A DNA stretch of 7,982 nucleotides. Source: Euryarchaeota archaeon UBA106. GTDB taxonomy: Archaea; Thermoplasmatota; Poseidoniia; Poseidoniales; Thalassarchaeaceae. The notes beneath the pieces were generated by a model. The model ran no database searches. It was not told where the DNA came from and was given only the letters and a program-made list of their open reading frames with translations. The DNA is taken from contig DAOJ01000052.1 in NCBI GenBank assembly GCA_002502365.1, positions 1 through 7,982 on the forward strand, written 5' to 3'. The position numbers and the translations under genes are program-made. Positions 6,971-7,982 of the stretch are shown piece by piece. Position 1 is the stretch's first letter. Every line of letters starts with the position of its first letter.

Positions 6971-6980
6971 TATTTGAATA
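6971..6980 (+). promoter_or_regulatory. Possible TATA box of the mini zinc-ribbon gene
   Basis: TATTTGAATA is centred about 27 bases before the ATG at 7003, the spacing expected for an archaeal TATA box on a leaderless message. It is only about 12 bases before the alternative ATG at 6988. If real, it argues for the shorter 39-residue product and an independent promoter. Confidence 0.4.
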
Positions 6981-6987
6981 ACCTGTG

Positions 6988-7122
6988 ATGTTTCGAAGAA
7001 ATATGGCCGTGACCGAGTGTCGCTCTTGTGGAGCCGAAATTAGGGGCGAAGGGTTACCACCTTCTTTTGGAGGATACAACGTTTACTGTGTGACTTGTGG
7101 AGCTCAATTCAGAGTTGACTGA
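6988..7122 (+). CDS. Mini zinc-ribbon protein with two CxxC pairs
   Basis: A 44-residue open frame (39 residues if translation starts at ATG 7003, which a TATA-like element would favour). It reads VTECRSCGAEIRGEG, a linker, then YCVTCGAQFRVD. The two CxxC pairs (C11/C14 and C34/C37 in the long form), each followed by glycine, are the standard rubredoxin-like knuckles of a zinc ribbon. Such tiny proteins in archaea are often involved in nucleic acid or protein contacts, but nothing here identifies the partner. The frame fills the space between the two-TM gene and the convergent GTPase gene and ends 7 bp from the latter. No Shine-Dalgarno is evident for either start. The paired-cysteine pattern is hard to obtain by chance and is the main reason to call it a gene. 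Confidence 0.7.
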   Translation: MFRRNMAVTECRSCGAEIRGEGLPPSFGGYNVYCVTCGAQFRVD

Positions 7123-7129
7123 GTATCAG

Positions 7130-7981
7130 TTAATCCGACGTTTTCTTCCTTCCACGTCTAGGCTTAGGTGCATTTCTCATTGCGGCTTCTCTCCGAGCTT
7201 CAATTTCTTCAGGCGAACCTATTGGTTCAATTTCTTCGATTTCACGATGCCATGTATCTGGTAATGACAACGGGTCAGTAACTTGGTCCGCGGCTATTGA
7301 TTGGATAATCACTGAACGTAATTCCTCAATTCCATCCCCTGAAAGTGAACTAATTCGAAGAACACTATCCCTTGATTCTTCATGAATATCGGATTTTGAA
7401 AATACCGAAATTAGCGGACGTTCAGCTAGTAATTCCTGAACTTCAGAAAGGAGATGTTCTTGCTCTTTCAAACTCATGCCACTAGTTTCAGATGGATCGA
7501 TTAAAAATAACACTAGGTCACCTACATTTTCCAAAGCGGCAATTGCCTGCATCTCGATTTGATTTCTTTCTGCCATCGGCCTATCTAGAAGTCCAGGTGT
7601 GTCAACCATCTGGTAAATTCTTCTTCTATGTTCAAAGTGACCGACGTGTAGCCTCTTAGTTGTGAATGGATATGCTGCAACTTCTGGCTCCCCACTGGAC
7701 AATTCAGTAATTAATGCAGATTTCCCGACATTAGGAGCCCCTGCCACTACAATACAGGGCTCTGCCGAATCAATGGAAGGTAATTCTCGGAGAATATTCC
7801 TAGCATCTCCTAACCAAAGAATATTTTCACCAATTTGATCAATGATTGACGACATCCTTCCATAGGCATGGCGTCTTTCTTCGTGAAATGCTTCGATATT
7901 TCGGAACTTCAGCATCTTTGATTGAGACTCTCCTGCAATTTTTCGAACTCTTTCAGCGGCCCACTGAATTGCACCTAGATT
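7130..7981 (-). CDS. NOG1-family GTP-binding protein (N-terminus outside window)
   Basis: Probable GTPase of the Obg/NOG1 group, whose eukaryotic member acts in 60S ribosomal subunit assembly; a similar ribosome role in archaea is inferred. The frame is open to the right edge, so the first visible ATG (7915) is internal. Upstream residues AIQWAAERVRKIAGES and the following EERRHAYGRMSSI belong to the helical NOG1 N-terminal domain. In the visible 283 residues: G1 GAPNVGKS (81-88), G2 around YPFTTK (about 104-109), G3 DTPGLLDRP (127-135), G4 SKSD (195-198, serine in place of the usual N/T) and G5-like ISSLSG (210-215). EVAAYPFTTKRLHVGHF and DTPGLLDRPMAERN are strongly NOG1-like. The C-terminus is a charged linker ending in a lysine/arginine-rich tail (PKPRRGRKKTSD), suitable for RNA contact. 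It stops with TAA, convergent with the mini zinc ribbon. Confidence 0.9.
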   Translation of the reverse strand, partial: NLGAIQWAAERVRKIAGESQSKMLKFRNIEAFHEERRHAYGRMSSIIDQIGENILWLGDARNILRELPSIDSAEPCIVVAGAPNVGKSALITELSSGEPEVAAYPFTTKRLHVGHFEHRRRIYQMVDTPGLLDRPMAERNQIEMQAIAALENVGDLVLFLIDPSETSGMSLKEQEHLLSEVQELLAERPLISVFSKSDIHEESRDSVLRISSLSGDGIEELRSVIIQSIAADQVTDPLSLPDTWHREIEEIEPIGSPEEIEARREAAMRNAPKPRRGRKKTSD

Positions 7982-7982
7982 T

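Noticed and set aside
7913..7915. ATG ending at 7915 (minus strand) as the start of the GTPase gene
   Set aside because: In-frame upstream codons to the window edge encode residues typical of the NOG1 N-terminal domain, so the start is outside.
1..7982. tRNA genes, CRISPR arrays, insertion sequences, attachment sites
   Set aside because: I looked in the gaps for cloverleaf-like arms, regular repeats, terminal inverted repeats and transposase motifs and saw none; gaps are too short for most of these.

Overview
The window reads as chromosomal DNA from an archaeon. The informational genes are archaeal in type: an aRF1/eRF1-family release factor with NIKS, YxCxxxF and GGQ motifs, an archaeal UMP kinase, a NOG1-family GTPase and a DUF2116 zinc-ribbon protein. 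AT-rich composition, very tight gene packing, and a membrane-anchored M28 peptidase carrying an N-terminal SAP motif point to a Thermoplasmatota-related marine lineage such as Marine Group II/III (Poseidoniia). That placement is inferred from gene style, not from any alignment. I see no rRNA, tRNA, CRISPR, insertion sequence or phage gene.

Layout. Positions 3-1703 (+) hold the 3' part of a SAP-TM-M28 peptidase gene that enters from the left edge. It converges, with a 3-bp gap, on a leftward group: a PrxQ/Bcp-like peroxiredoxin (1707-2165), arginyl-tRNA synthetase (2207-3934) and aRF1 (3944-5191). The aRF1 stop codon lies inside the Shine-Dalgarno of argS, so those two are almost certainly co-transcribed. 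A short, comparatively GC-rich divergent spacer (5192-5292) separates aRF1 from a rightward group: UMP kinase (5293-6006), a DUF2116 zinc-ribbon/TM protein starting at TTG (6013-6312), an unrecognised two-TM protein (about 6361-6945) and a tiny double-CxxC zinc-ribbon protein (6988-7122). The last converges, with a 7-bp gap, on a leftward NOG1-type GTPase that runs off the right edge (7130-7981).

Functional picture. Most of the window is core housekeeping: translation (ArgRS, aRF1, probable ribosome assembly by NOG1), pyrimidine nucleotide synthesis and peroxide defence. The less ordinary items are the peptidase with a DNA-binding-type motif on the inner side of its membrane anchor, the same-frame kinase/zinc-ribbon pair separated by one TGA, the orphan two-TM protein and the overlooked mini zinc ribbon. 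I did not find evidence for a new multi-gene system. The findings below are modest and are scored accordingly.
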